Position numbers and translations under genes: made by a program. A DNA stretch of 58,094 nucleotides from Chitinophagales bacterium (GTDB taxonomy: Bacteria; Bacteroidota; Bacteroidia; Chitinophagales; Chitinophagaceae): positions 1-58,094 of the forward strand of contig JAURIR010000005.1 in NCBI GenBank assembly GCA_030832645.1. The letters are read 5' to 3'. The notes under the pieces are model-generated. The model made no database searches. It was not told where the DNA came from and saw only the letters and a program-made list of their open reading frames with translations. Positions 34,327 through 42,285 of this stretch are shown here, piece by piece (the first letter of the stretch is position 1; each line of letters begins with the position of its first letter).

Positions 34327-36715
34327 TTGTACGCACAAAAGCGCTTCTTTTTGGAGCGGGCATTACACTGTTCTCTCCCTTTACACCCTTCCAAATTACT
34401 TCACTGAATTCAAAATCATTCACCCGATCCTCCTTACTGAAATCAAATGTTCTACTTTTCCTTGCCAAGGGTCCATCCTTTTTATTGACTTCTGTAATAT
34501 CAACTTTAGCAACAATTGATCGAAAAGGTTGTGTGTTGGAAGTCTTGCTGAAACTGCGCCACATGGGCGTTGCAGCCGCATCGTATTGCGACATCGGGCT
34601 CATACCTAAAATCAATTCAATTGTCCGCACCATCGATGAAGTACTGTAAGGTGTGTGATCTACATACCCACGTTTTACATAACCCCCCGCCACATATGCC
34701 GTGGTTCGGTGCGCATCCACATGATCGGGACCATTCTGTGCATCGTCTTCTACAATAAATACAACCGACTGCTCCCATATAGGTGACTTCGACAAATGTT
34801 CTATAAATAATCCAACGGCCCAGTCATTGTCTGCCACATGTGCAAAGGGTGTAGGCCTTCCCAAACTCATGCCCTCCGTATGATCGTTGATCAAACGCAG
34901 CGTATTCAACTGAGGTACAGCATTGATGCGCAGCAATGAATCAAAATCTCTTTTCCATTGATTCACCCGCGTGGTATCTCGTACCGTTTCATCCCAACTG
35001 GTATAATACGGACAAAAATGTCCTTCTAAAATTTTCAAATTCGGTTTATAATCATCCGCAAATTCTCCATAGGTTCGGTAGCTAACACCGTGCTTCTTCG
35101 CATTCCCCCAAATAAAATCTCCCTTATTATCTGCAGCACGTGTTCTTCCCTCTGCATCGTATTTTCCGCCTCTTCCTCCATAAGAAGTAGGCCAGTTTTT
35201 TTCTAGGTAATCTGTAGCATACGCACCAAAGGTCCAGTTATGCCCATCTGCACTCACTTCTCCATCCACATAAAAATTATCCAGCAATACAAATTCTTTC
35301 ACCAACGCATGCTGATTTGGAGTGATGTTTTCTCCAAACAACACCAAACTTGTATCGCCATTTCCACCCGTAACATCTCCCAATACCTGGTCGTAGGTTC
35401 TGTTTTCCTTCACGATGTAAAACACATGTTTAATTGGAGATGGGTCGCCGACTTTCATGGGAATGGGATTGCCCTTTTCACCGCTTGCATTCAATTCCTT
35501 TTCTTTTGTATAAGGAGAGTTTGCATAAACAGCTTTGGAATAAAGACCCAACGCTTGTTCAGCAGGTTCTTCAAAAATGCTCATCGTGCCTTTGAAGAGT
35601 CCGCCGATATATTGTACTGCCGCAGGTTTCGCTGCATCCCCTTGTTGGAAACGAACCTTCTGTTTCTTCTCAATGGGATTCGGGCCATTTGGATTTGCCA
35701 GCGAGCTGAATCCTTTCCCATTGGTAACAAATACTTTTTTACCCACCACTCTCACATTTGTTGGATACCATCCTACAGGAATAAATCCCATTGATCTGCT
35801 GGCACCAAGTTGCTCTACTTCAAATACTGCCAATGCATTATTATCGGCATTGGCAATATACAATCGTTCTTCATCGGCAGACAAAGACAACCCATTGGTC
35901 GTAGATCCTGGAACTGCATCTGCGTAGAGAGCTGCATTTAGGGTTTCTACCACTTTCATATTGGAAGTAGTGATCACAGAAACCGAATTATCGTTGGCAT
36001 TGGCAACATAAAGTCGATCGCCTTTTTTAGTGAGGATGATTTCGTTGGGATTATCACCAACCTGCGCGCTATTTAACTTCTTTCCGGTGCTCGCATCCAA
36101 CTTGAGAACTTTATCGCCTCCCCAAAGAGAAACATAGAGAATAGTTTTATCTGACGAAAGCATGCAGGTATAAGCTTCGGCTCCCAGGTTAATTTTATGT
36201 AGGACGGATTTACTGGAAGTATTAATGATATAAAGGGAACTGTCATCGCGCGTAACAGTATACAAGAGTTGTTTTTTGTTGTTGACTGCAATGCCTGCGG
36301 GTCCAATCGGATTCGGCCAAGGTTGACCGAGAAGAATACTGTCCTTTAAATCGAGATGATCACCTTGCGTACTATATATATTGATCTTGTTATCGTGCCC
36401 GGCTGAAACATAAAGGAGCTGATCATCGTCTGAAAAGGCCAGTCCATACCATGCTTTATCAATCGGCATATCATGGAGAATTTTTTCTGAAGCCACATCG
36501 ATGTATTGGATAGAGTGTCCGCTTTGGCCATTATTACTCACTGCCATTCTTTTACCAGAATGAGTAACTGCCATGTTAAGAGGGAGGTCTCCTAAAGAAA
36601 GGCTGCGACCAAGTGGAGTGAGGCTCCAACCATTTGGAAGCACAACGGGTGAGGGAAGTTGAGCATTGACTGTTATTGAATAAATAAGCAGTGCGAGCAA
36701 CATTAATTTTCTCAT
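34307..36715 (-). CDS. Exported YncE-like propeller fused to phosphoesterase domain
   Basis: An 802-residue exported protein (signal MLLALLIYSITVNAQ). Residues ~30-370 are a seven-bladed YncE/lactonase-like beta-propeller built of repeated YVSAGHDNKINIYSTQGD / LYVANANDNSVSVITT units. Residues ~410-760 are a phosphoesterase/alkaline-phosphatase-superfamily domain related to acid phosphatases and phospholipase C: IKHVFYIVKENRTYDQVLGDV (metal-binding Glu-Asn), NFYVDGEVSADGHNWTFGAYATDY and VVFIVEDDAQNGPDHVDAHRTT (Asp/His ligands). This fusion is known in Bacteroidota as a bifunctional YncE/alkaline phosphatase family protein. Substrate is unknown. It is divergent from the recA upstream region. 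Confidence 0.92.
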   Translation of the reverse strand: MRKLMLLALLIYSITVNAQLPSPVVLPNGWSLTPLGRSLSLGDLPLNMAVTHSGKRMAVSNNGQSGHSIQYIDVASEKILHDMPIDKAWYGLAFSDDDQLLYVSAGHDNKINIYSTQGDHLDLKDSILLGQPWPNPIGPAGIAVNNKKQLLYTVTRDDSSLYIINTSSKSVLHKINLGAEAYTCMLSSDKTILYVSLWGGDKVLKLDASTGKKLNSAQVGDNPNEIILTKKGDRLYVANANDNSVSVITTSNMKVVETLNAALYADAVPGSTTNGLSLSADEERLYIANADNNALAVFEVEQLGASRSMGFIPVGWYPTNVRVVGKKVFVTNGKGFSSLANPNGPNPIEKKQKVRFQQGDAAKPAAVQYIGGLFKGTMSIFEEPAEQALGLYSKAVYANSPYTKEKELNASGEKGNPIPMKVGDPSPIKHVFYIVKENRTYDQVLGDVTGGNGDTSLVLFGENITPNQHALVKEFVLLDNFYVDGEVSADGHNWTFGAYATDYLEKNWPTSYGGRGGKYDAEGRTRAADNKGDFIWGNAKKHGVSYRTYGEFADDYKPNLKILEGHFCPYYTSWDETVRDTTRVNQWKRDFDSLLRINAVPQLNTLRLINDHTEGMSLGRPTPFAHVADNDWAVGLFIEHLSKSPIWEQSVVFIVEDDAQNGPDHVDAHRTTAYVAGGYVKRGYVDHTPYSTSSMVRTIELILGMSPMSQYDAAATPMWRSFSKTSNTQPFRSIVAKVDITEVNKKDGPLARKSRTFDFSKEDRVNDFEFSEVIWKGVKGENSVMPAPKRSAFVRTIDEDEK

Positions 36716-36789
36716 ATCAATTTGTTAGGATATATAAATGTAGGTCGGATGTGGGTAAAAATATTTTGTAAGCGTGTTATTAAATCTGT

Positions 36790-36887
36790 ACCTTAATGGA
36801 GATTTTTGTTACCGGTAGCTTGCCGGAATTTTCTTGTTTGTTTTCTCATGTCTACCCTGCTGGTGTATTTCCAGCAGGGTTTTTTGT
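36790..36887 (+). ncRNA. Candidate small RNA or recA leader ending in a terminator
   Basis: The 266-bp gap 36716-36981 has no gene but holds a structured unit. It contains a short hairpin (CCGG, 7-nt loop, CCGG at 36812-36826), a T-rich linker, then the terminator at 36854-36885. A weak -7-like TAAATCTG precedes it at 36781-36788. Since a separate recA promoter lies downstream, the unit could be an independent short RNA or an attenuated recA leader. An open frame from 36796 runs through into recA, but it crosses the terminator and is not a credible N-terminal extension. The boundaries are approximate. Confidence 0.4.
36854..36885 (+). terminator. Strong intrinsic terminator upstream of recA
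   Basis: A perfect 10-bp GC-rich stem ACCCTGCTGG (36854-36863) / CCAGCAGGGT (36871-36880) with a 7-nt loop and six Ts. No protein-coding gene on the plus strand precedes it, because the nearest upstream gene is on the minus strand and divergent. It therefore must end a leader or small RNA. Confidence 0.85.
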
Positions 36888-36895
36888 GAAAAACA

Positions 36896-36932
36896 CTAAT
36901 AATTTTAGTGGAGAAAATGCTAAAAAAATTAG
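36896..36932. promoter_or_regulatory. Tandem CTAA-N5-TTAG dyads before the recA promoter
   Basis: Two identical dyads, CTAA-N5-TTAG at 36896-36908 and 36920-36932, lie 24 bp apart (start to start) and just upstream of the recA -7 element. The first is extended to CACTAA/TTAGTG. Two helical turns of spacing and promoter position suggest operators for an unknown regulator, possibly a damage-response repressor. The AT-rich setting makes chance a real alternative. Confidence 0.35.
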
Positions 36933-36937
36933 TTTAT

Positions 36938-36945
36938 TAAATTTG
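36938..36945 (+). promoter_or_regulatory. Probable -7 element of recA
   Basis: TAAATTTG matches TAnnTTTG and lies 36 nt before the recA ATG, downstream of the terminator at 36854-36885. No convincing -33 TTG is seen at the expected distance. The second CTAA-N5-TTAG dyad ends 5 nt before it. Confidence 0.5.
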
Positions 36946-36981
36946 GATGTTTTACCTTTACCCCCTCAAACATTATTAATT

Positions 36982-37983
36982 ATGTCAAACAACGAAAAAT
37001 TAAAAGCGCTGAAACTCACGCTAGACAAGATTGAGAAGGATTATGGAAAGGGAAGCGTGATGATGATGAATGAAAAAGGTGAAGCGCAAATCGAAGTGGT
37101 ATCAACTGGATCAATCGGACTGGATGCAGCACTTGGTATCGGCGGATTGCCGAGAGGTAGAGTGATAGAAATTTATGGTCCAGAAAGCTCAGGTAAAACA
37201 ACGATCGCAACCCATGTAATAGCAGAAGCCCAAAAAAAGGGTGGGGTCTGCGCCATCATCGATGCTGAACATGCGTTCGACAGTGGCTATGCAAAAAAAT
37301 TAGGGGTGGATGTAGACAATCTATTGATCTCCCAACCTGATTATGGTGAGCAGGCACTAGAAATTGCGGACAGATTGATTTTGTCTGGTGCATTGGATGT
37401 TGTAGTAATTGATTCTGTTGCCGCGCTGGTTCCCAAAAGCGAGTTGGAGGGAGAGATGGGCGACAGTAAAATGGGCTTGCACGCCAGGTTGATGAGTCAG
37501 GCCTTGAGAAAATTGACGGCTACTATCAGTAAAACCAATACCATTTGCATTTTCATCAACCAGTTACGCGAAAAAATTGGTGTGATGTTCGGTAATCCCG
37601 AAACAACCACAGGTGGTAATGCCTTGAAATTCTATTCTTCTGTACGTCTGGATATTCGTCGCTCGGCACAAATCAAGGACGGTGAAGAAGCAATCGGTAA
37701 CCGTGTGAAAGTAAAAGTGGTAAAAAACAAAGTAGCTCCTCCATTCCGCTCTGCAGAATTTGACATCATCTTCGGAGAAGGCATCTCCAAAACAGGTGAA
37801 ATCATCGACATGGGTGTTGAGTTGAGCATTATTCAAAAAAGCGGAAGCTGGTACAGTTACAATGGAGATAAATTAGGACAAGGCCGCGACAGTGTGAGAC
37901 AACTACTGATCGACAATCCGGAAATGGCCAATGAAGTGGAAGCCAAAATCAGAGAGAAATTGAAAGAAATGCAAACTACGTAA
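36982..37983 (+). CDS. recA: Recombinase RecA
   Basis: About 333 residues. RecA forms filaments on single-stranded DNA for homologous recombination and repair. [48 protein letters not shown] carries Walker A GPESSGKT (near residue 65). [35 protein letters not shown] (Walker B), [32 protein letters not shown] (L2 DNA-binding loop) and [19 protein letters not shown] are all canonical. The ATG at 36982 ([11 protein letters not shown]) gives the normal length. The open frame further upstream passes through a terminator and is rejected. A strong terminator follows before mgsA, so recA is probably transcribed alone. Confidence 0.98.
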   Translation: MSNNEKLKALKLTLDKIEKDYGKGSVMMMNEKGEAQIEVVSTGSIGLDAALGIGGLPRGRVIEIYGPESSGKTTIATHVIAEAQKKGGVCAIIDAEHAFDSGYAKKLGVDVDNLLISQPDYGEQALEIADRLILSGALDVVVIDSVAALVPKSELEGEMGDSKMGLHARLMSQALRKLTATISKTNTICIFINQLREKIGVMFGNPETTTGGNALKFYSSVRLDIRRSAQIKDGEEAIGNRVKVKVVKNKVAPPFRSAEFDIIFGEGISKTGEIIDMGVELSIIQKSGSWYSYNGDKLGQGRDSVRQLLIDNPEMANEVEAKIREKLKEMQTT

Positions 37984-38010
37984 ACTATTCAGTTGGGCTT
38001 TTTGTTTAGA

Positions 38011-38042
38011 AACCGCATCCTCTTATAAGGATGCGGTTTTTT
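38011..38042 (+). terminator. Intrinsic terminator after recA
   Basis: A perfect 11-bp stem AACCGCATCCT (38011-38021) / AGGATGCGGTT (38028-38038), 6-nt loop, and six Ts (38037-38042). It is 28 nt after the recA stop and 28 nt before the mgsA start. Confidence 0.92.
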
Positions 38043-38069
38043 ATTAACTTCCCATCTCAATCGTCCAAC

Positions 38070-38525
38070 ATGGAAAAAAAGAGAGTCCTCAATAAAAGAA
38101 AACGTATCGCATTGGTTGCACACGACAATAAAAAAAAGGAACTCATCGATTGGGCAGTCTATAACAAAGTTGCATTGTCTAAACATGAGTTGTTGGCAAC
38201 CGGCACCACAGGAAAATTACTGGAAGAGGCCCTCGACAGATCCATCAAAAAATTATTGAGTGGCCCTCTTGGAGGCGATCAGCAAATCGGTGCCCTGATT
38301 GCAGAAGGCAATGTAGACACCTTGATATTTTTCTGGGACCCAATGGAAGCCCAGCCACATGATCCTGACATCAAAGCACTGCTGCGATTAGCAGTTACCT
38401 GGAATATCCCGTTTGCATGCGATAGAGCATCTGCAGATTTCATTCTAACCTCCCCACTCATGTACGAAGAATACACCTGCAGCATTCCCGATTATTCAAG
38501 TTATTTAAAACGCGACGTAAAATAA
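38070..38525 (+). CDS. mgsA: Methylglyoxal synthase
   Basis: About 151 residues, the usual length for MgsA, which converts dihydroxyacetone phosphate to methylglyoxal plus phosphate as a bypass of lower glycolysis. RIALVAHDNKKKELIDWA contains the N-terminal His/Asp/Lys motif. LLATGTTGKLLEE is the phosphate-binding TGT-T loop. SGPLGGDQQIGALIAEG carries the catalytic GGDxQ Asp, and IFFWDPMEAQPHDPDIKALLRLAVTWNIPFACDRASADF holds the second conserved Asp and His. The start is set at 38070 (MEKKRVLNKRKR), since the earlier in-frame ATG at 38031 lies inside the recA terminator. A 4-nt gap to the amidase gene suggests co-transcription. Confidence 0.96.
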   Translation: MEKKRVLNKRKRIALVAHDNKKKELIDWAVYNKVALSKHELLATGTTGKLLEEALDRSIKKLLSGPLGGDQQIGALIAEGNVDTLIFFWDPMEAQPHDPDIKALLRLAVTWNIPFACDRASADFILTSPLMYEEYTCSIPDYSSYLKRDVK

Positions 38526-38529
38526 GAGT

Positions 38530-40158
38530 ATGAAAAATATTTTAATTGCATTGCTGTTTATCAGCACATCATCCATTGCGCAAGACACCATTTCAAAACT
38601 AACTCTTCAACAAGCTGGCAACTTAATCGATGTCAAATACAGCGATAAAGAAATTGAAATGATGCTGCAAGACGTGAAAAACAATTTGGTTGACTACAGA
38701 AAAATGCACTTGCTCCCATTGAACAACAGCGTTGGGATGAGCATGTCGCAGCGTCTTCAACCCGATAAGGCTGTTCAACAACCTATCCTATGGCAATACG
38801 ATAAAAATATTCAACTGCCTGCAAATAAAAACGATCTGGCGTTTTATTCAATAAAACAATTGGGATCGTTGTTGCGCAAAAAAATAATTACGTCCAAAGA
38901 GCTGACAACCTTCTTCATCAATAGAATAAAAAAATTTGGCGACACCCTACAATGCGTAGTGAGCATCACAGAAGATATCGCTATGCAACAAGCTGCTAAA
39001 GCAGACGAAGATTTCAAGAAAGGAATTGATAAAGGTCCCTTGCAAGGAATTCCCTATGGACTAAAAGATTTGTTTGCAGTGAAAGGAACCAAAACAACAT
39101 GGGGCGCACAACCGTATAAAGAACAAGTAATCGAAGAAGATGCCTATGTATATACAAGATTAAAAAATGCAGGAGCGGTACTTGTTGCGAAATTCACTCT
39201 TGGAGCTTTGGCGATGGGCGACTATTGGTTTGGAGGAAGAACAAAAAATCCTTGGAACCTTGAAAGAGGCTCCAGTGGCTCTTCTGCCGGATCATCTTCT
39301 GCTACCGTCGCAGGCCTTGTACCCTTTGCCATCGGAACAGAAACACATGGCTCAATCATCTCTCCCAGTCATACATGCGGAGCAACCGGTTTGCGTCCAA
39401 CTTTCGGAAGCATCAGTCGTTCTGGTGCCATGACATTGAGCTGGAGTTTAGATAAAGTGGGGCCCATCTGCAGATCTGTTGCTGATGCAGCAACCGTTTT
39501 TAGTTTTATACACGGTACAGATAATAAAGATGCAAGTGCAGTAGAAGCTGCATTCAATTATAAGCCCAACCAAGATATAAAAAAATTACGCGTAGCATAT
39601 GCGAAAAATATTTTTGATAAACTCGATTCAAGTGCACAGGAATGGACGGTATTGAAACAATTAAAAGATGCAGGAATTGATGTGCATCCGATGAATTTCC
39701 CGGATTCTGAAAGCTACGCCTTCGATATGATTGGGATTGTGATAGGAAGTGAGGCTGCTGCTGCTTTTGATGAATTCACTCGTATGAACATCGATGATCA
39801 AATGACCAGACAAACCAGAAATGATTGGCCCAATTATTTCAGACAGGCAAGAACAATTCCTGCAGTAGAATATATCAATACCATTCGCCATCGTTCTCTC
39901 TTGATGCAAAAAACAAACGAGGCCATGAAAGATTATGATGTGGTGATCACGCCCAGCTTTGGCGGAAAACAATTATCGATCACCAATCTAACAGGACAAC
40001 CGGCGCTTTGCATGCCAATAGGATTGAATAAACAGGGAACCCCCAACAGCATTACATTCCTCGGCAATCTGTTCAAAGAAGAAGAAATAATAGCATTGGG
40101 GAAATTCTTTCAATCCATCACTCCGTATGATGAAATGCATCCAGAAAGATTCAAGTGA
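38530..40158 (+). CDS. Exported amidase, amidase-signature family
   Basis: A 542-residue amidase related to GatA/6-aminohexanoate-cyclic-dimer hydrolases but with a signal peptide (MKNILIALLFISTSSIAQ), so it acts in the periplasm. The Ser-cisSer-Lys triad is present: Lys in GIPYGLKDLFAVKG, the cis-Ser in GLERGSSGSSAGSSS and the Ser nucleophile in GTETHGSIISPSHTCG. GLRPTFGSISRSGAM and LDKVGPICRSVADAA continue the signature. It starts with a ~90-residue N-terminal region seen in Bacteroidota homologues. Possible substrates are peptide or amino-acid amides. It is not the tRNA amidotransferase subunit, given its export signal and no GatB or GatC nearby. Confidence 0.92.
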   Translation: MKNILIALLFISTSSIAQDTISKLTLQQAGNLIDVKYSDKEIEMMLQDVKNNLVDYRKMHLLPLNNSVGMSMSQRLQPDKAVQQPILWQYDKNIQLPANKNDLAFYSIKQLGSLLRKKIITSKELTTFFINRIKKFGDTLQCVVSITEDIAMQQAAKADEDFKKGIDKGPLQGIPYGLKDLFAVKGTKTTWGAQPYKEQVIEEDAYVYTRLKNAGAVLVAKFTLGALAMGDYWFGGRTKNPWNLERGSSGSSAGSSSATVAGLVPFAIGTETHGSIISPSHTCGATGLRPTFGSISRSGAMTLSWSLDKVGPICRSVADAATVFSFIHGTDNKDASAVEAAFNYKPNQDIKKLRVAYAKNIFDKLDSSAQEWTVLKQLKDAGIDVHPMNFPDSESYAFDMIGIVIGSEAAAAFDEFTRMNIDDQMTRQTRNDWPNYFRQARTIPAVEYINTIRHRSLLMQKTNEAMKDYDVVITPSFGGKQLSITNLTGQPALCMPIGLNKQGTPNSITFLGNLFKEEEIIALGKFFQSITPYDEMHPERFK

Positions 40159-40181
40159 GTCAGATGAATTAATTTTGGGGA

Positions 40182-42233
40182 ATGCCCTTTGAATTGCAAG
40201 CCCCTTATGAACCAGCCGGTGATCAACCGGAAGCCATCCGGCAATTGGTGGAGGGCATTGAACACGGTGAACGTTATCAAACATTGTTAGGTGTTACCGG
40301 TTCGGGCAAAACCTTCACGATGGCAAATGTTATCCAACAGGTTCAAAAGCCAACACTGATTCTCACTCATAACAAAACACTGGTTGCGCAACTGTATGGA
40401 GAGTTCAAACAATTCTTCCCAAACAATGCAGTAGGATATTTTGTTTCCTACTACGACTATTATCAGCCGGAAGCTTACATGCCTGTAAGCAATACATATA
40501 TTGAAAAAGATCTTTCGATCAACGAGGAATTGGATAAACTCCGTTTACAAGCAACGTCTGAATTACTAAGCGGAAGAAGAGATATCATAGTAGTAGCTTC
40601 TGTTAGTTGTATTTATGGAATGGGAAATCCAACCGAATTTGAAAATGGTATCATTCGTATACAACAAGGTCAAATCATCAGCCGCCAGGGTTTTCTTCAT
40701 GCACTGGTGAATTCACTCTATCAAAGAACTCAACTCGAATTCAAACGAGGAACGTTCAGAGTAAAAGGCGATACCATCGATATCAACTTACCCTACGTTG
40801 ACTTCGGATACCGCATCACTTTTTTTGGCGACGAAATCGAAAGCATTGAAACGCTTGAAATCAGCTCTGGTAAAAGAATTGGAGCCATTCAAAATGCAGC
40901 TATATTTCCAGCTAACCTCTACCTCGCACCCAAAGAAATCATCCATCAAGTGATCTCCGAAATAATTGATGAGTTGAGTAAGCAGGTGAACTATTTCAAA
41001 GAAAGTGGTAAAATGATCGAGGCACAACGACTTAGTGAACGTGTGAACTTTGATATTGAAATGATCAAAGAGTTGGGTTATTGCAGCGGCATTGAAAACT
41101 ATTCAAGATTTTTTGACCGAAGACAGCCAGGCACCAGACCATTCTGTTTGTTGGATTATTTTCCAAAAGATTTTCTCTGCTTCATTGATGAGAGTCACCA
41201 AACCATACCACAAGTAAGTGGAATGTACGGCGGCGATAGAAGCAGAAAATTGGTGCTCGTGGATTATGGCTTCCGATTACCAGCTGCATTAGACAATCGT
41301 CCGCTTAATTTCAACGAGTTCGAACAAATGATTAACCAGGCAGTTTTCGTTTCTGCCACCCCGGGTGAATACGAACTCAATAAAACCGAGGGTGTAGTAG
41401 TAGAACAAGTAGTACGTCCTACTGGCCTCCTCGACCCCCCCATTGAAATACGACCTAGCCACAATCAGGTGGATGATTTATTGGATGAAATAGACAAGAC
41501 CGTCAAAAAAGGCGACCGTGTATTGGTGACCACCCTCACAAAAAAAATGGCGGAAGAGATGGACAAGTACCTCAAACGCATCCAAATCAAATCAAAATAT
41601 ATTCACAGCGAAGTAGATACACTTGAGCGGGTGGAAATTCTTAGACAATTGAGATTGGGAGTCATCGATGTATTGGTAGGAGTAAATCTATTGAGAGAGG
41701 GATTGGATCTTCCGGAAGTCTCGTTGGTAGCGGTTTTGGACGCAGACAAAGAAGGGTTTCTTCGAAACGAAAAATCACTAACTCAAACAGCTGGTCGAGC
41801 TGCCAGAAATGTGGAGGGAAGAGTTATTTTTTATGCAGATACCATAACGGGGAGTATTCGAAAAACGATGGATGAAACCGAAAGGAGAAGAAAAAAACAA
41901 ATAGAATACAATACGCTTCATGGCATCACACCACTGACTGTAACCAAGAGCAAGGAGCAAGTAATGGCGCAAACTTCTGTATTGGATATCAAGGGATATG
42001 ATGAGAGAAATATGCTGGCGGCTATTGGAGAGGAACATGTAAGTGATATGGTTGCAGAGGAGCAATCCAGCTACACAACCATTCCTCAAATGGAAAAGCA
42101 CGTAACCAAGTTGAAAAAAGCCATGGACAAAGCAGCAAAAGACCTTGATTTCATGGAAGCCGCGCGTTTGAGAGACCTGATGTTTGAAGCCAGGAATCGC
42201 TTGGAAGACATGAAAAAAGCAACCCCGCTCTAA
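40182..42233 (+). CDS. uvrB: Excinuclease ABC subunit B
   Basis: A 683-residue UvrB, the damage-verification helicase of nucleotide excision repair. GVTGSGKTFTMANVIQQ is Walker A (residue ~38). FVSYYDYYQPEAYMPVSNTYIEKD is the beta-hairpin region that inserts into DNA, and FLCFIDESHQT is Walker B. LRLGVIDVLVGVNLLREGLDLPEVSLVAVLDADKEGFLR and QTAGRAARNVEGR are helicase motifs V and VI. The C-terminal UVR domain is KLKKAMDKAAKDLDFMEAARLRDLM, which contacts UvrC and UvrA. The N-terminus MPFELQAPYEPAGDQPEAI is canonical. It starts 23 nt after the amidase stop and is separated from the next gene by an inverted repeat. Confidence 0.98.
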   Translation: MPFELQAPYEPAGDQPEAIRQLVEGIEHGERYQTLLGVTGSGKTFTMANVIQQVQKPTLILTHNKTLVAQLYGEFKQFFPNNAVGYFVSYYDYYQPEAYMPVSNTYIEKDLSINEELDKLRLQATSELLSGRRDIIVVASVSCIYGMGNPTEFENGIIRIQQGQIISRQGFLHALVNSLYQRTQLEFKRGTFRVKGDTIDINLPYVDFGYRITFFGDEIESIETLEISSGKRIGAIQNAAIFPANLYLAPKEIIHQVISEIIDELSKQVNYFKESGKMIEAQRLSERVNFDIEMIKELGYCSGIENYSRFFDRRQPGTRPFCLLDYFPKDFLCFIDESHQTIPQVSGMYGGDRSRKLVLVDYGFRLPAALDNRPLNFNEFEQMINQAVFVSATPGEYELNKTEGVVVEQVVRPTGLLDPPIEIRPSHNQVDDLLDEIDKTVKKGDRVLVTTLTKKMAEEMDKYLKRIQIKSKYIHSEVDTLERVEILRQLRLGVIDVLVGVNLLREGLDLPEVSLVAVLDADKEGFLRNEKSLTQTAGRAARNVEGRVIFYADTITGSIRKTMDETERRRKKQIEYNTLHGITPLTVTKSKEQVMAQTSVLDIKGYDERNMLAAIGEEHVSDMVAEEQSSYTTIPQMEKHVTKLKKAMDKAAKDLDFMEAARLRDLMFEARNRLEDMKKATPL

Positions 42234-42250
42234 AGCAATAATAAGCCATG

Positions 42251-42278
42251 AATTGAGTAAATTCACACTTACTCAATT
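42251..42278. repeat. 10-bp perfect inverted repeat between uvrB and the DUF1080 gene
   Basis: AATTGAGTAA (42251-42260) and TTACTCAATT (42269-42278) are exact inverted copies separated by 8 nt. The element ends 7 nt before the next ATG and 17 nt after the uvrB stop. No T tract follows, so it is either an operator, an mRNA hairpin near the start codon or a Rho-independent-like structure without a tail. Confidence 0.65.
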
Positions 42279-42285
42279 ACTTGCC

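Noticed and set aside
35240-35794. 184-residue open frame on the plus strand opposite the phosphoesterase gene
   Set aside because: It lies entirely inside the well-supported minus-strand gene, has no recognisable family and is rich in residues typical of antisense frames.
36796-36981. N-terminal extension of RecA (frame open to 36796)
   Set aside because: It passes through a strong intrinsic terminator, gives a Phe/Pro-rich non-RecA sequence, and the ATG at 36982 matches the normal RecA start and length.
38031-38069. Earlier ATG at 38031 as the mgsA start
   Set aside because: It lies in the stem of the recA terminator and would add non-family residues.
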